From Acetobacteraceae bacterium (GTDB taxonomy: Bacteria > Pseudomonadota > Alphaproteobacteria > Acetobacterales > Acetobacteraceae), in the NCBI GenBank assembly GCA_947371015.1, contig CANBNK010000014.1:1-64000 (forward strand): a DNA stretch of 64,000 nt, in the 5' to 3' direction. The notes under the pieces were generated by a model. The model was not told the origin of the DNA. It searched no databases and saw nothing but the letters and a program-made list of their open reading frames with translations. Of the stretch, positions 24,914 to 33,004 are shown piece by piece. The position numbers and the translations under genes are program-made. The first letter of the stretch is position 1. Each line of letters begins with the position of its first letter.

Positions 24914-25770
24914 TGCGCTGGCAGGTTGGCGCCGTCTCCGTCACCAAGGTGGTGGAGCTGGAAAGCACCGGCGGCAGCCGCTTCCTGCTGCCGCAGGCAA
25001 CGCCGGAGGAGGTGCAGCGGATCGACTGGCTCGCCCCGCACTTCGCCGATGAACGCGGCCGCCTGAAGATGAGCGTCCACGCGCTGATCATCGAGACACC
25101 GACGCGCCGCATCATGGTCGATACCTGCCTTGGCAACGACAAGCAGGGCCGCGGCATTCCACACTGGAATGAGCGGCAGGGGACTTTCCTGGCGGATATC
25201 GCCGCCGCCGGCTACCCGGCCGACAGCATCGACACCGTGCTCTGCACCCACCTGCATGTGGATCATGTCGGCTGGAACACCCGGCTGGTCGATGGCGCCT
25301 GGGTGCCGACCTTCCCGGCCGCGCGCTACATTTTCGGCCGGCGCGAATTCGAGCACTGGCAGGCGCAGACCGATCGCGCCGACCAGCGCGCCGTCTTCGA
25401 GGACAGCGTCCGTCCGATCCTGGATGCCGGCCTGGCCGAACTGGTCGAAACCGACCACCAACTGTGCCCGGAGGTTCGGCTGATGCCGACGCATGGCCAT
25501 ACCCCGGGCCATGTCAGCGTCTGCATCAGCAGCGGCGGGCAGGACGCCATCATCACCGGCGACCTGGCGCATCACCCCTGCCAGATGGCGCATCCGCACT
25601 GGAACAGCACGGCGGACATGGACCCGGCGGCGGCCGAGGCCACCCGGCGGGACTTCTTCGCCGGGCTGGCGGGCAAGCCGGTACTGGTCATCGGCACCCA
25701 CTTTGCCGGCCCCACCGCCGGGCGCGTGGCCTTGGATGGCAGCGGCTTCCGCCTGCTGGTCTGCGCATGA
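24913..25770 (+). CDS. Metallo-beta-lactamase-fold hydrolase
   Basis: A 285-residue MBL-fold protein with the binuclear metal motif HLHVDHVGW near residue 113-121, a further histidine in THGHTPGH near 193, an aspartate in ITGDLAHH and a C-terminal histidine in GTHFAGP. The fold and length resemble AHL-lactonase-like and methyl-parathion-hydrolase-like enzymes. The ATG overlaps the upstream stop (TGATG). As the third gene of a coupled catabolic operon it may open a lactone or thioester; quorum-quenching cannot be excluded. Confidence 0.88.
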   Translation: MRWQVGAVSVTKVVELESTGGSRFLLPQATPEEVQRIDWLAPHFADERGRLKMSVHALIIETPTRRIMVDTCLGNDKQGRGIPHWNERQGTFLADIAAAGYPADSIDTVLCTHLHVDHVGWNTRLVDGAWVPTFPAARYIFGRREFEHWQAQTDRADQRAVFEDSVRPILDAGLAELVETDHQLCPEVRLMPTHGHTPGHVSVCISSGGQDAIITGDLAHHPCQMAHPHWNSTADMDPAAAEATRRDFFAGLAGKPVLVIGTHFAGPTAGRVALDGSGFRLLVCA

Positions 25771-26669
25771 GCGCGCACAATCATGGCAAGTGGGGCTGCG
25801 CCTGCTGGGGGCCGGACGACCAGCTGGGCGCCGGCAACCTGCTGACGCGGGAGAAGCGCCTGGCCGCGCTCAAGGGCATCGAGACCGGCCGCGTCTACGA
25901 CCTGTCACACGTCTTCGGCGCCGACTCGCCCTACCTGCAGCCCAACCAGCCGCCCTTCCTGATGATGATGTGGGCCACCTGGCGCGATTCCATCCGCCGC
26001 CGCCGCGGCATGGGCGCGCGCAACGACGCCGGCAGCAATGTCGAGCGGGTGGAGATGACCACCCATGTCGGCACCCATATCGATGCGCTGGGCCATGTCT
26101 CGAAGAACGACCGGCTGTACAACGACGTCCCGGCGGCCGAGGCGATGACCGAATGGGGCCTTGCCCGGCTGGGCATCGAGCAGACGCCGCCGATGATCAC
26201 CCGCGGGCTGCTGCTGGACGTGGCCGGTCTGGATGGCGGGCCGCATCTGGCCGCCGGCCGCGCGATCACGCCGGATGAGTTGGCCCGCGCGGCAACGGGG
26301 CTGACGATAGAGCCCGGCGACTTCGTGCTGGTCCGCACCGGCTGGGGGCAGTTCTTCGGCACCGACAACGCGAAGTATCTGGCGGGCTCGCCGGGCATCG
26401 ACGTGGCGGCGGCGAAGTGGCTGACGGCGCAGGGCGTGGCCGCCATCGGCAGCGACAACATGGCGCTGGAGGTGCTGCCCAACCCGGACCCGACCCTGGC
26501 GCTGCCGGTCCACCAGCACTGCCTGGCCGAGGCCGGCGTGCACATCATCGAGAACCTGGCGTTGGAGGAATTGGCGGCGGATGGCGTCCGCAGCTTCTGC
26601 CTGATCGTGCTGCCGCCGAAGATGCGCGGTGCCACTGGCGCGCCGGTGCGGCCGGTGGCCCTGGTATAG
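25767..26669 (+). CDS. Cyclase-family (kynurenine-formamidase-like) metal hydrolase
   Basis: A 300-residue protein with the cyclase-family motif HVGTHIDALGH (H100, H104, D106, H110) and a downstream GSDNMALE segment with an active-site-like acid. Length is above the ~210 residues of KynB and fits the larger fungal/bacterial subgroup (PF04199). Family members hydrolyse formamides, lactams or isatin. It is the last gene of the PcaC-like/LigJ-like/MBL operon; start and previous stop overlap as ATGA. The substrate is unknown. Confidence 0.88.
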   Translation: MSAHNHGKWGCACWGPDDQLGAGNLLTREKRLAALKGIETGRVYDLSHVFGADSPYLQPNQPPFLMMMWATWRDSIRRRRGMGARNDAGSNVERVEMTTHVGTHIDALGHVSKNDRLYNDVPAAEAMTEWGLARLGIEQTPPMITRGLLLDVAGLDGGPHLAAGRAITPDELARAATGLTIEPGDFVLVRTGWGQFFGTDNAKYLAGSPGIDVAAAKWLTAQGVAAIGSDNMALEVLPNPDPTLALPVHQHCLAEAGVHIIENLALEELAADGVRSFCLIVLPPKMRGATGAPVRPVALV

Positions 26670-26676
26670 CGAGGCA

Positions 26677-26700
26677 CCGGGCGCGGTTGCGCGCGCCCGG
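26677..26700. terminator. Hairpin between convergent genes
   Basis: CCGGGCGCG and CGCGCCCGG pair in a 9-bp stem around a 6-nt loop, in the 42 nt between the cyclase-family gene and the convergent NIPSNAP gene. There is no T run. Confidence 0.45.
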
Positions 26701-26711
26701 CACCCGAAGCA

Positions 26712-27038
26712 TTACTTCACGCTGCTGAACGCGGTCGGCGCCAGGAACATGTTTTCCACGCGTTCCACGATCGGGCCGGCGGCCTCGGTCTCGGCGCGCT
26801 TGGTGTGCCATTCCGGGTCGGCCTGGAAGGCGTTCCACTTCTTCTCGCGGTCGGCCAGGCTGTCCCAGGCCAGCAGGTAGTACAGTGCCTGGTTGTTCGG
26901 CCCCACCAGCGTCGTCCAGAACCCCGCCTGCTGGATGCCGTGGCGGGCCCAGATGCCCAGGGTGATGCTGCTGAAGCGGTTCAGCAGCGCCGGCAGCTTG
27001 CCCGGCACGCAGTGGTAGATACGCAGTTCATGGATCAC
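26712..27038 (-). CDS. NIPSNAP family protein
   Basis: A 108-residue ferredoxin-like alpha-beta-barrel protein. It begins MIHELRIYHCVPGKLPALLNRF and ends with the FLAPTAFS strand; the core GFWTTLVGPNNQALYYLLAWDSLADREKKW matches NIPSNAP proteins. They form dimers and in bacteria are often found beside catabolic or oxygenase genes, with no settled activity. It is convergent with the LigJ-like operon and stands alone. Confidence 0.88.
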   Translation of the reverse strand: MIHELRIYHCVPGKLPALLNRFSSITLGIWARHGIQQAGFWTTLVGPNNQALYYLLAWDSLADREKKWNAFQADPEWHTKRAETEAAGPIVERVENMFLAPTAFSSVK

Positions 27039-27220
27039 GTGGACGTCTCCCGTTCTGCGGTGGCTTGCCTGTCGCCGCCGCGTCGTTGCACCCTGCCGAG
27101 CCTAGACCGTGATCGCTGCCGACTGAAGCGTCCGCGGTCCGGTTTATCAACTGAGCGGCTGATTCATGGCCGGGGCCGAACCGCCCTGGCCGATCCGCCG
27201 CCAACGGGAGGCAACAAGCC

Positions 27221-27835
27221 ATGAAGTTCTATGATTCCGTCGGCCCCAACCCGCGCGTTGTCCGCATGTTCGCCGCCGAGCGCGGTGCCTCCCTCGGCGA
27301 GAAGATCACCGTGGACCTGCGTGGCGGCGAGAATCGCCAGCCCGCCCACATGGCGCGCAACCCCTTCGGCCAGATGCCTACGCTGGAGTTGGACGATGGC
27401 AGCTTCATCGCCGAGATCACCGCGATCTGCGAGTACCTCGACGAGGTGACGCCAGGCGCCTCGCTGATCGGCGCCACGCCGGCGGAGCGCGGCAATACCC
27501 GCATGTGGGTGCGCCGGCTGGACCTCAACATCATCGAGAACCTGGCCAATGGCTTCCGCTTCTCGGCCGGGCTGAAGCTGTTCGAGAGCCGCATCCACTG
27601 CATCCCGCAGGCCGCCGACGACCTGAAGGCGACCGCGCAGGAATGGCTGGCCAAGCTGGACGGCATGATCGCCGGGCGCGACTACATCGCCGGGCCGAAG
27701 CTGACCCTGGCGGATGTGCTGCTGTTCTGCTTCCTCGACTTCGCCGCGCAGGTCGGCCAGCCGATCAACCCGGCCCACGCCAACATCGTCGCTTTTCACG
27801 CGCGGATGAAGGCGCGGCCCTCGGCAGCGGCGTAG
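27221..27835 (+). CDS. Glutathione S-transferase
   Basis: A 204-residue GST. The N-terminal thioredoxin fold has FGQMPTLELDDGSFIAEI (about 44-61), with the cis-proline in QMPTL and the acidic residue that binds the glutathione amino group; the C-terminal helical domain has YIAGPKLTLADVLLFCFLDF (about 158-177) with the N-capping box. GGGAGG lies about 9 nt before the ATG. It lies alone between divergent NIPSNAP and a convergent hypothetical pair, so a general detoxification role is the default. Confidence 0.9.
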   Translation: MKFYDSVGPNPRVVRMFAAERGASLGEKITVDLRGGENRQPAHMARNPFGQMPTLELDDGSFIAEITAICEYLDEVTPGASLIGATPAERGNTRMWVRRLDLNIIENLANGFRFSAGLKLFESRIHCIPQAADDLKATAQEWLAKLDGMIAGRDYIAGPKLTLADVLLFCFLDFAAQVGQPINPAHANIVAFHARMKARPSAAA

Positions 27836-28009
27836 GGCCTGGTCCGCGCGGGCGAAGGCGCCGCCGCGGCGGGGCCGTCCCCAACAGCGTGAGCCATCGA
27901 ATCGGACCACGCTGACGGGCGGCGTGCGTTCAGCGGGACTTACCTTTCCCGCCGTGCTGGCGCGCCCGTATCCCGGCCACGGGGTTTGTGGGCCACGGGC
28001 AGTTGCCCG

Positions 28010-29242
28010 TCAGCCCGGCGCCGCCAGCATCCGTGTGGCGGCGTCTGGCCCGCAGAGGATTTCCACCAACCGCGCCAGATCCATCCGCCGCAGGTCCTGG
28101 GCGCTCTCTCCGGTCATCGGCGCCAGGCGGGAAAGCGCCTCCGTCAGGGTCGCCAGTGCCTTGTCGTAGCTGTTGCCCCCGCCGAGCCTGCGGCCGACCT
28201 GTTCCAGCCCACGCAGCTGCCGGGCGCCGCTTTCCATCGCCAGCACGCTGGCATCGCTGACCGTCTCGGCCGCCATCATCTGCCCCGCCGGCTGCATCAC
28301 CTGCGCTTCCAGCCCGGCCAGGAAGCGTTCGCGACAGGCCTCGTCGGCGGCGCGCCGCAGCCCCGCCAGGCGGCGCTGCCGTTCGCCATGGATCAACGAG
28401 CAGCGCTCCAGGTCCTCCAGCCGCGCCACCAGGCCACTGGCCGAACTCGTGGCGGCGGTCAGGTCCAGCAGATCCAGCTGGGGCAGCGGTTCGTCCAGCA
28501 CGCGGTCAAGTGCTGCCTGGGCGGCGGCGCGGCATTGCGGGTCCAACTGGGCCGCCACCATGGCCACCTGGCCAGGATTGGCGGCGCGCGCCACCAGCGC
28601 GGCCAGCGCGGCACTCAGCGGCTGCGGCCCGGCGGGAGCCACTGCCTGCAACGCGGCGCGGATCAGCGGCTCGGGCGGACCCTCCGCGCCGGCGGCCATG
28701 GCGCTCCACAGCAACTCGCCCTGCTGCCAGAGCGGCCGGCACAGTGCCGCGATGGCGGTATAGTCGGCGGCGGCCAGGCCGGTTTCTTCCCAGCCGGCGG
28801 GGGCTGCCGCGGGGAGGGCGTGCGCCGCCGCCGGCCAGAACAACGCCCCCAGCCGCGCCACCTCCCCCAGGTCCGTGGTGGTGCGGCCCTCGCATCCCGC
28901 CATGGCCTGGTCGGCCTCGACGCCCAGACGCTGCTGCACCAGCTGGGCCAGCGGCGCCAGGGCGCTGCGCGGAATCATCGCCTCGCCACGGCGCCAACGG
29001 GTGGAGGCGATGATGGCGCCATCCAGCGGCAGGAACAGCACCCGCATGAAGCCGAGCGGTCGCGCCGGGCGCAGCGCCCGCAGCCGCTGACGTGCCATGT
29101 CCAGCACCTGGTCGGCGGCGCCGCGGTCCTTCAGCCCGTCCAGCATCTGCACCACGCGGGCCAGGGCCTGGTCGTCGGCCTGGGCGGTGGCCTTGCCCAG
29201 CCAGTTCACTTCGCGCGCCAGGGCGGGAGGGGCGGGCTTCAT
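28010..29242 (-). CDS. Uncharacterised protein downstream of mmcB (second gene of coupled pair)
   Basis: A 410-residue, mostly helical, soluble protein with no family I recognise. It starts MKPAPPALAREVNWLGKA; a segment LGFMRVLFLPLDGAIIASTRW near residues 74-94 is the most conserved-looking. The C-terminal half is leucine/alanine rich with several predicted helices and no signal peptide or membrane span. The start is fixed by the ATGA overlap with the upstream gene. It is the third gene behind mmcB on the same strand, so a link to DNA damage is possible by position only. Confidence 0.75.
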   Translation of the reverse strand: MKPAPPALAREVNWLGKATAQADDQALARVVQMLDGLKDRGAADQVLDMARQRLRALRPARPLGFMRVLFLPLDGAIIASTRWRRGEAMIPRSALAPLAQLVQQRLGVEADQAMAGCEGRTTTDLGEVARLGALFWPAAAHALPAAAPAGWEETGLAAADYTAIAALCRPLWQQGELLWSAMAAGAEGPPEPLIRAALQAVAPAGPQPLSAALAALVARAANPGQVAMVAAQLDPQCRAAAQAALDRVLDEPLPQLDLLDLTAATSSASGLVARLEDLERCSLIHGERQRRLAGLRRAADEACRERFLAGLEAQVMQPAGQMMAAETVSDASVLAMESGARQLRGLEQVGRRLGGGNSYDKALATLTEALSRLAPMTGESAQDLRRMDLARLVEILCGPDAATRMLAAPG

Positions 29243-30372
29243 GCCGCGATCGCCCGCAGGTGCTCGTTGCGTTCCATGACCCGTCCTGTCGCCCAGTCCT
29301 GATGTGGCTTTACGGTGCGGCGCCAGTTGCGCAGCCCGCCGCGGGTCGCGTCCATTTCCCCGCTGGCGTCGAAGCCGCACCAGGCGCCGACTTCCGCCGG
29401 AATCACCGGCACCAGCGCAGCCATTTCCAGCGCCGCGCCGAGCCGGCCCTCGGCGGGGCTGGACCGCCAGAGGGCGCAGATCTGGCGCCAGCCATCCAGC
29501 AGCCACTCGCCGCGCTCGACCAGTACCAGCACGCTGTCCGGCTCCACCCGCCAGCGATGCACCAGCCCCCAGATATCCTCCAGCTGTGCCTGGGCATTGG
29601 CCAGCGCCACCCGGGCGCAGCGCAGCGTCACCTCGGCGGCCTGCACCAGCAAGCGGGAGCATTGCCGCTGTTCCGGCGTGCCGGCATCGCCCCAGGCCAT
29701 CACCTGCTGGATCACGGTGGCGACCTCCAGGCAGAGCAGCGGCAGCGCAGCGCCGGTCGGGTTGCCCCGCAGGCCGGTGCCCTCGAAGGCGCTGGAGATC
29801 TCCTCCAGCGCATCCACCGCGGCGCTGGGCGGCAGGCTGTTATCCTGGCGCAGCCCCTCCAACACCTTGCGGGCGCGGCGCTCCACGTTGGCCGGCGTAT
29901 CGCGCTCCGGCGGCGGCAGGCCGGAGCTGGCGGGTTCGCCCTGGCGCACCAGTTCCAGCAGCAGGTGGTAGTGCAGCAGCACGCGCTGCTGTTCCGCCGA
30001 GCCGCCGGCCACCCGGGCGGCGGCCGCGGCATCCCGACCGGCGAAGCCCTCCGCCGCCACCTTGCGCGCCGCGGTCTGCACGCTGCGCGGGGTCAGTAGA
30101 TGCAGGCCGTTGATGCGCGACCAAATCGCCCGGTCATGCAGGCTGGGCGGGCAGAAATCCGGCAGTGCCGACCATGGCAGTATATAGACCCCCTCGGTCC
30201 CCGCCGGGTTGGCCAGCACCAGTTCGGGTATCCGGCGCTCACCCGGGCGGATCCGCCCGCCAAGCAGGTGCGGCGTGGTGAACGGCACCGCGACGCCACG
30301 TTCCAGGAAGGTGGTTGGCCGGTAGCGCCCCGCCGCGAAGCGGGAAAGCATGGCGGTGATATCGGGTTGCAT
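29239..30372 (-). CDS. Uncharacterised protein between mmcB and its coupled partner
   Basis: About 377 residues from the ATG at 30372; a GTG at 30387 is in frame and would add five residues. Neither has a clear ribosome site. The N-terminal half carries an ordered region with VPFTTPHLLGGRIRPGERR and EGVYILPWSALPDFCP, then HDRAIWSRINGLHLLTP; the remainder is helical. No known domain is recognised, and there is no signal or membrane segment. It starts about 35 nt after mmcB and is coupled to the next gene by ATGA. A small inverted repeat (30391-30406) lies between mmcB and this gene. Confidence 0.75.
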   Translation of the reverse strand: MQPDITAMLSRFAAGRYRPTTFLERGVAVPFTTPHLLGGRIRPGERRIPELVLANPAGTEGVYILPWSALPDFCPPSLHDRAIWSRINGLHLLTPRSVQTAARKVAAEGFAGRDAAAAARVAGGSAEQQRVLLHYHLLLELVRQGEPASSGLPPPERDTPANVERRARKVLEGLRQDNSLPPSAAVDALEEISSAFEGTGLRGNPTGAALPLLCLEVATVIQQVMAWGDAGTPEQRQCSRLLVQAAEVTLRCARVALANAQAQLEDIWGLVHRWRVEPDSVLVLVERGEWLLDGWRQICALWRSSPAEGRLGAALEMAALVPVIPAEVGAWCGFDASGEMDATRGGLRNWRRTVKPHQDWATGRVMERNEHLRAIAA

Positions 30373-30407
30373 CCCGACAGCCTGCACCGGCAGGGATGAA
30401 TCCCTGG

Positions 30408-30893
30408 TTATTCGGACCGCAGCGCCGCGCGCAACTCGGCGAAGCCGGTGGGGTCCGCTACTGCCGCCAGACGCCCGGCCGCCTGGCGGGCAAAGCGGTG
30501 CAGCAGCGCGCGGCGCCGGGCGGGCGCCAGCGGGTGGCGCGGGGCTTCACGCAGCAGGGCCGCCTCCAGCCCATCCGCCACCACCAGGCCGGCATCGGCG
30601 GGCAGCAGGTCCGCCGGGAAGTCCAGGTCCACGGCGAAGTAGAGGGCGTCGCAATAGTCCCGGTAGTCCGGCCATTTGGCGTCGGCCAGGAAGTCCCGCG
30701 CGCCGGACTTCACCTCAATGATCGCAAAGCCGCCATCCGGCAGCAGCGCCAGGATGTCGGCGCGGCGGCCGTTCGGCAGCCTCACTTCGGTCACCGGGGC
30801 CCAGCCCCGGCTGGCGCAGAACCGCATTGCCGCCCGGCAGATGCCGCTGGTGCGTTCCGGCCAACCCGCCGGCGGTGCAGCAGGTGCGTCCAT
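30408..30893 (-). CDS. mmcB: MmcB family DNA repair protein
   Basis: A 161-residue PD-(D/E)XK-type protein. The motif LPNGRRADILAL with D46, then AIIEVKS with E60 and K62, is the nuclease-like core, followed by KWPDYRDYCDALYFAVD, characteristic of MmcB. MmcB was identified in Caulobacter as an SOS-induced function that helps survive mitomycin C damage. Catalytic residues look intact. It is first of three genes on this strand. No clear alphaproteobacterial LexA box (GTTC-N7-GTTC) is seen upstream, but a GTT..AAC inverted repeat at 30927-30945 lies in the divergent interval. Confidence 0.9.
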   Translation of the reverse strand: MDAPAAPPAGWPERTSGICRAAMRFCASRGWAPVTEVRLPNGRRADILALLPDGGFAIIEVKSGARDFLADAKWPDYRDYCDALYFAVDLDFPADLLPADAGLVVADGLEAALLREAPRHPLAPARRRALLHRFARQAAGRLAAVADPTGFAELRAALRSE

Positions 30894-30926
30894 GATGTCA
30901 TAGCTCCCGCTTCAAATATGACTGGT

Positions 30927-30945
30927 CAGGTTATTCAGGAACCTG
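30927..30945. promoter_or_regulatory. Inverted repeat CAGGTT-N7-AACCTG, candidate operator
   Basis: A perfect 6-bp inverted repeat with 7-nt spacer in the 81 nt between divergent mmcB and the Rrf2-type regulator gene. Placement suits autoregulation by the Rrf2 protein or control of mmcB. It is AT-rich compared with its surroundings, which suits a promoter. Confidence 0.4.
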
Positions 30946-30974
30946 CGGGGTCTTCGCGCTTTCGCTGATACCTC

Positions 30975-31442
30975 ATGGTCCCAACCCGATACGCTGTAGC
31001 CCTCCATATCCTTCTGCTGCTGGCCGACGGTGCCGAAGCGGATACCACAAGCGGCCGCATGGCCGGCAGCATCGGCACCAATCCGGTGGTGGTGCGGCGT
31101 ATTGCCGGCCTGCTGGTGCGCGGCGGCCTGGTGAAGGTCCAGCGTGGCCCCGGCGGCGCCGCGCTGGCCCGGCCGGCCGAGGAGATCACCCTGGCCGATG
31201 TCTGGCGCGCGGTGCACGGCGTGGGCGCGCCGCTGCTGGGGGTGCATGGCCGCGCCGGCCAGTCCGAGGCGCTGGGCCGCCGGATCGTCGCTGTCCTGCG
31301 GGAGCGCTTCGCGCTGGCCGAGCGGGCCATGCTGCTCGACCTCAGCCACACCACGCTGGCGGAGCTGGCGGCCGGGCTGCACGCCCCCGCTTCAGCCGAC
31401 GAGCAGGTCGATCGCCCGGGCCAGCTTGATATCGCGGGCTGA
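30975..31442 (+). CDS. Rrf2 family transcriptional regulator, cysteine-free
   Basis: A 155-residue winged-helix protein. Residues 1-80 show the Rrf2 pattern: [13 protein letters not shown], the recognition helix region [32 protein letters not shown], and [12 protein letters not shown]. It has no cysteine at all, so it cannot ligate an Fe-S cluster like IscR/NsrR; it belongs with the YwnA/RirA-independent Rrf2 members that sense other signals. Its last 51 nt overlap the 3' end of the convergent phhB gene. It diverges from mmcB. Confidence 0.88.
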   Translation: MVPTRYAVALHILLLLADGAEADTTSGRMAGSIGTNPVVVRRIAGLLVRGGLVKVQRGPGGAALARPAEEITLADVWRAVHGVGAPLLGVHGRAGQSEALGRRIVAVLRERFALAERAMLLDLSHTTLAELAAGLHAPASADEQVDRPGQLDIAG

Positions 31443-31682
31443 CAGCCCGCCGGCATCATGCGTGGTCAGGGTGATCTCGACCCGGTCATAGACATTGCTC
31501 CATTCCGGGTGGTGGTCCTGCACTTCGGCCAGCAGGGCGACGCGGGCCATGAAACCCCAGGCCGCGGAGAAATCTGCAAAGCGGAAACCCCGCCGGATCG
31601 CCTCCCGCTCCGCCAGCAGCCGCCACTCGGGCAGCGTCTGGGCCAGGGCAGCGCGTTCGGTTTCGTTCAGCTGCGCAATCAT
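31392..31682 (-). CDS. phhB: 4a-hydroxytetrahydrobiopterin dehydratase (pterin-4a-carbinolamine dehydratase)
   Basis: A 96-residue PCD protein with the active-site block [13 protein letters not shown] (H57, H58) and [11 protein letters not shown] (H75). It recycles the hydroxypterin cofactor made by phenylalanine hydroxylase, and is also kept where no hydroxylase is known. AAGAGGAAG 7 nt before the ATG supports the start. It is convergent with the Rrf2 gene, sharing 51 nt at the 3' ends. No phhA is in the window. Confidence 0.93.
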   Translation of the reverse strand: MIAQLNETERAALAQTLPEWRLLAEREAIRRGFRFADFSAAWGFMARVALLAEVQDHHPEWSNVYDRVEITLTTHDAGGLSARDIKLARAIDLLVG

Positions 31683-31729
31683 GGGGGCTTCCTCTTGACG
31701 CCGCCGGCGGGGCGGCGCTGGTTAGCAAC

Positions 31730-32131
31730 ATGGGTCCTGCCATCCGCCACACCACCCCGCCGTCCTGCGAGGACATCGTTGACCTGGCCGAAGCGGCTCT
31801 GGCGGCGATCCCGGAAATGCTGCGCGAAATGGTCCGCGGCACCGCCATCGTGGTCGAGGAAACCCCCGATGAAGACACCATCGAGGAGATGGGGCTGGAA
31901 AGCCCCTGGGAACTCACCGGCCTATATCGTGGCGTGCCCCTGACGCAGAAAAGCGTCGGCGACGTACCCGCCGAGCCGGACATCATCCTGCTCTACCGGG
32001 AGCCGATCCTGCTGGAATGGATCGAGACCGGGGAGGAGTTGTTCGCCCTGGTGCGCAACGTGCTGATCCATGAGATCGGCCATCATTTCGGCCTGTCGGA
32101 CGAGGATATCGCGCGGCTGGAAGGCGAGTAG
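31730..32131 (+). CDS. Metallopeptidase family protein (zincin, PF06262-like)
   Basis: A 133-residue small zincin. The zinc motif HEIGHHFGLSDEDIARLE lies at the C-terminus (H114, E115, H118). The middle has PDIILLYREPILLEW, as in the bacterial family. These proteins are predicted peptidases with no secretion signal; the biological substrate is unknown. It diverges from phhB with a 47 nt gap, and its ribosome site is weak. Confidence 0.9.
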   Translation: MGPAIRHTTPPSCEDIVDLAEAALAAIPEMLREMVRGTAIVVEETPDEDTIEEMGLESPWELTGLYRGVPLTQKSVGDVPAEPDIILLYREPILLEWIETGEELFALVRNVLIHEIGHHFGLSDEDIARLEGE

Positions 32132-32213
32132 CCGGCAGGGATTTTTCAGGCCCGGAGTCACGCTTTCGGGTGTTCGGCCACTTCGAGGCCTTTGCCCTCC
32201 AGCGACCCAGGCC

Positions 32214-32945
32214 TCAGGGCACCGCCCCGACCGAGCCCGCCGGCACCGCCTGGCCCAGCGCCACGTCCACCTGCACGCGAGACGCGACCCCGGCCACGCC
32301 CCAGCGCCCGTCGGCGCCCTGTGCAAGCAGCGGCGCGCCCGAACTGCCCCGGGTGCCCGCGCAGTCATGCAGCAGCACCGGCGCGCCGCCCGGGCCGGAA
32401 ATGCCCAGCGCGCGGCAGCCGGTATCGGCCAACAGCACCTCCGGCCGGTCCTGCTGGTAGCCGCCCAGCATCAGCGCGCTGCGTGGTGCCGGGGCTTCGC
32501 GCAGCAGCGGCAGCACGCGGTCGGCGGGCAGGGCGGTCTCCAGCGTCAGCAGCGCCCAGTCGGCGGCGGCGGGCAGGCCGGTGGCCGGGGTGTAGCCGGC
32601 CCCGATGCGGAAGCTGGCGACCCGGGCATGCGCGATATACTCGCCCTGCTGATAGCCGAGCAGGAAATGCACCGTCCCCGGCTGCACCAGTTGCTGGGTG
32701 CGGCTGGAAACCACGCAGTGCGCCGCGGTCAGTACGAGGCGCGGTGCCACCAGCGTGCCGGTACAGCGGCCGCCGATCTCCAACTGCACCCGGCCCAGCC
32801 CCCGCCAGGGCACCGTGGTGCCGTCCACCGGCCGGCGAGGGTCGGCCGAGCCGATGCCGGGCAGGGTGCTGCGCGGTATCGGCCGCGGCTGGGCCAGCGC
32901 CGGCGCAGCGGCCAGCAGCAACAGGGCGACCAGGGGTCGCTTCAT
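32214..32945 (-). CDS. Secreted trypsin-like serine protease (S1 family)
   Basis: A 243-residue protein with a signal peptide (cleavage after about residue 19, ALAQ). The triad is H76 in LTAAHC, D129 in AADWALL and S202 in RGSSGAP. Cysteines at 61 and 77 should form the usual disulfide around the histidine. The S1 specificity pocket is not clear from the sequence. It is likely a periplasmic or secreted protease. It is transcribed alone, opposite to the zincin and the MetE-like gene. Confidence 0.88.
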   Translation of the reverse strand: MKRPLVALLLLAAAPALAQPRPIPRSTLPGIGSADPRRPVDGTTVPWRGLGRVQLEIGGRCTGTLVAPRLVLTAAHCVVSSRTQQLVQPGTVHFLLGYQQGEYIAHARVASFRIGAGYTPATGLPAAADWALLTLETALPADRVLPLLREAPAPRSALMLGGYQQDRPEVLLADTGCRALGISGPGGAPVLLHDCAGTRGSSGAPLLAQGADGRWGVAGVASRVQVDVALGQAVPAGSVGAVP

Positions 32946-33004
32946 GACGCTTCCTTCATGCCGGCCCCCGCGCTAATCCGGCGGCCCCGAGGGAGAGCCA
33001 GATC

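Noticed and set aside
27995-28010. ACGGGC-AGTT-GCCCGT hairpin at the end of the uncharacterised pair
   Set aside because: Six-bp stem without a T run in GC-rich DNA; too weak to call.
30391-30406. CAGGGAT-TC-ATCCCTG hairpin considered as the mmcB terminator
   Set aside because: The stem has only a 2-nt loop and no T run, and the next gene starts immediately after it; it may affect coupling, but a terminator call is not supported.
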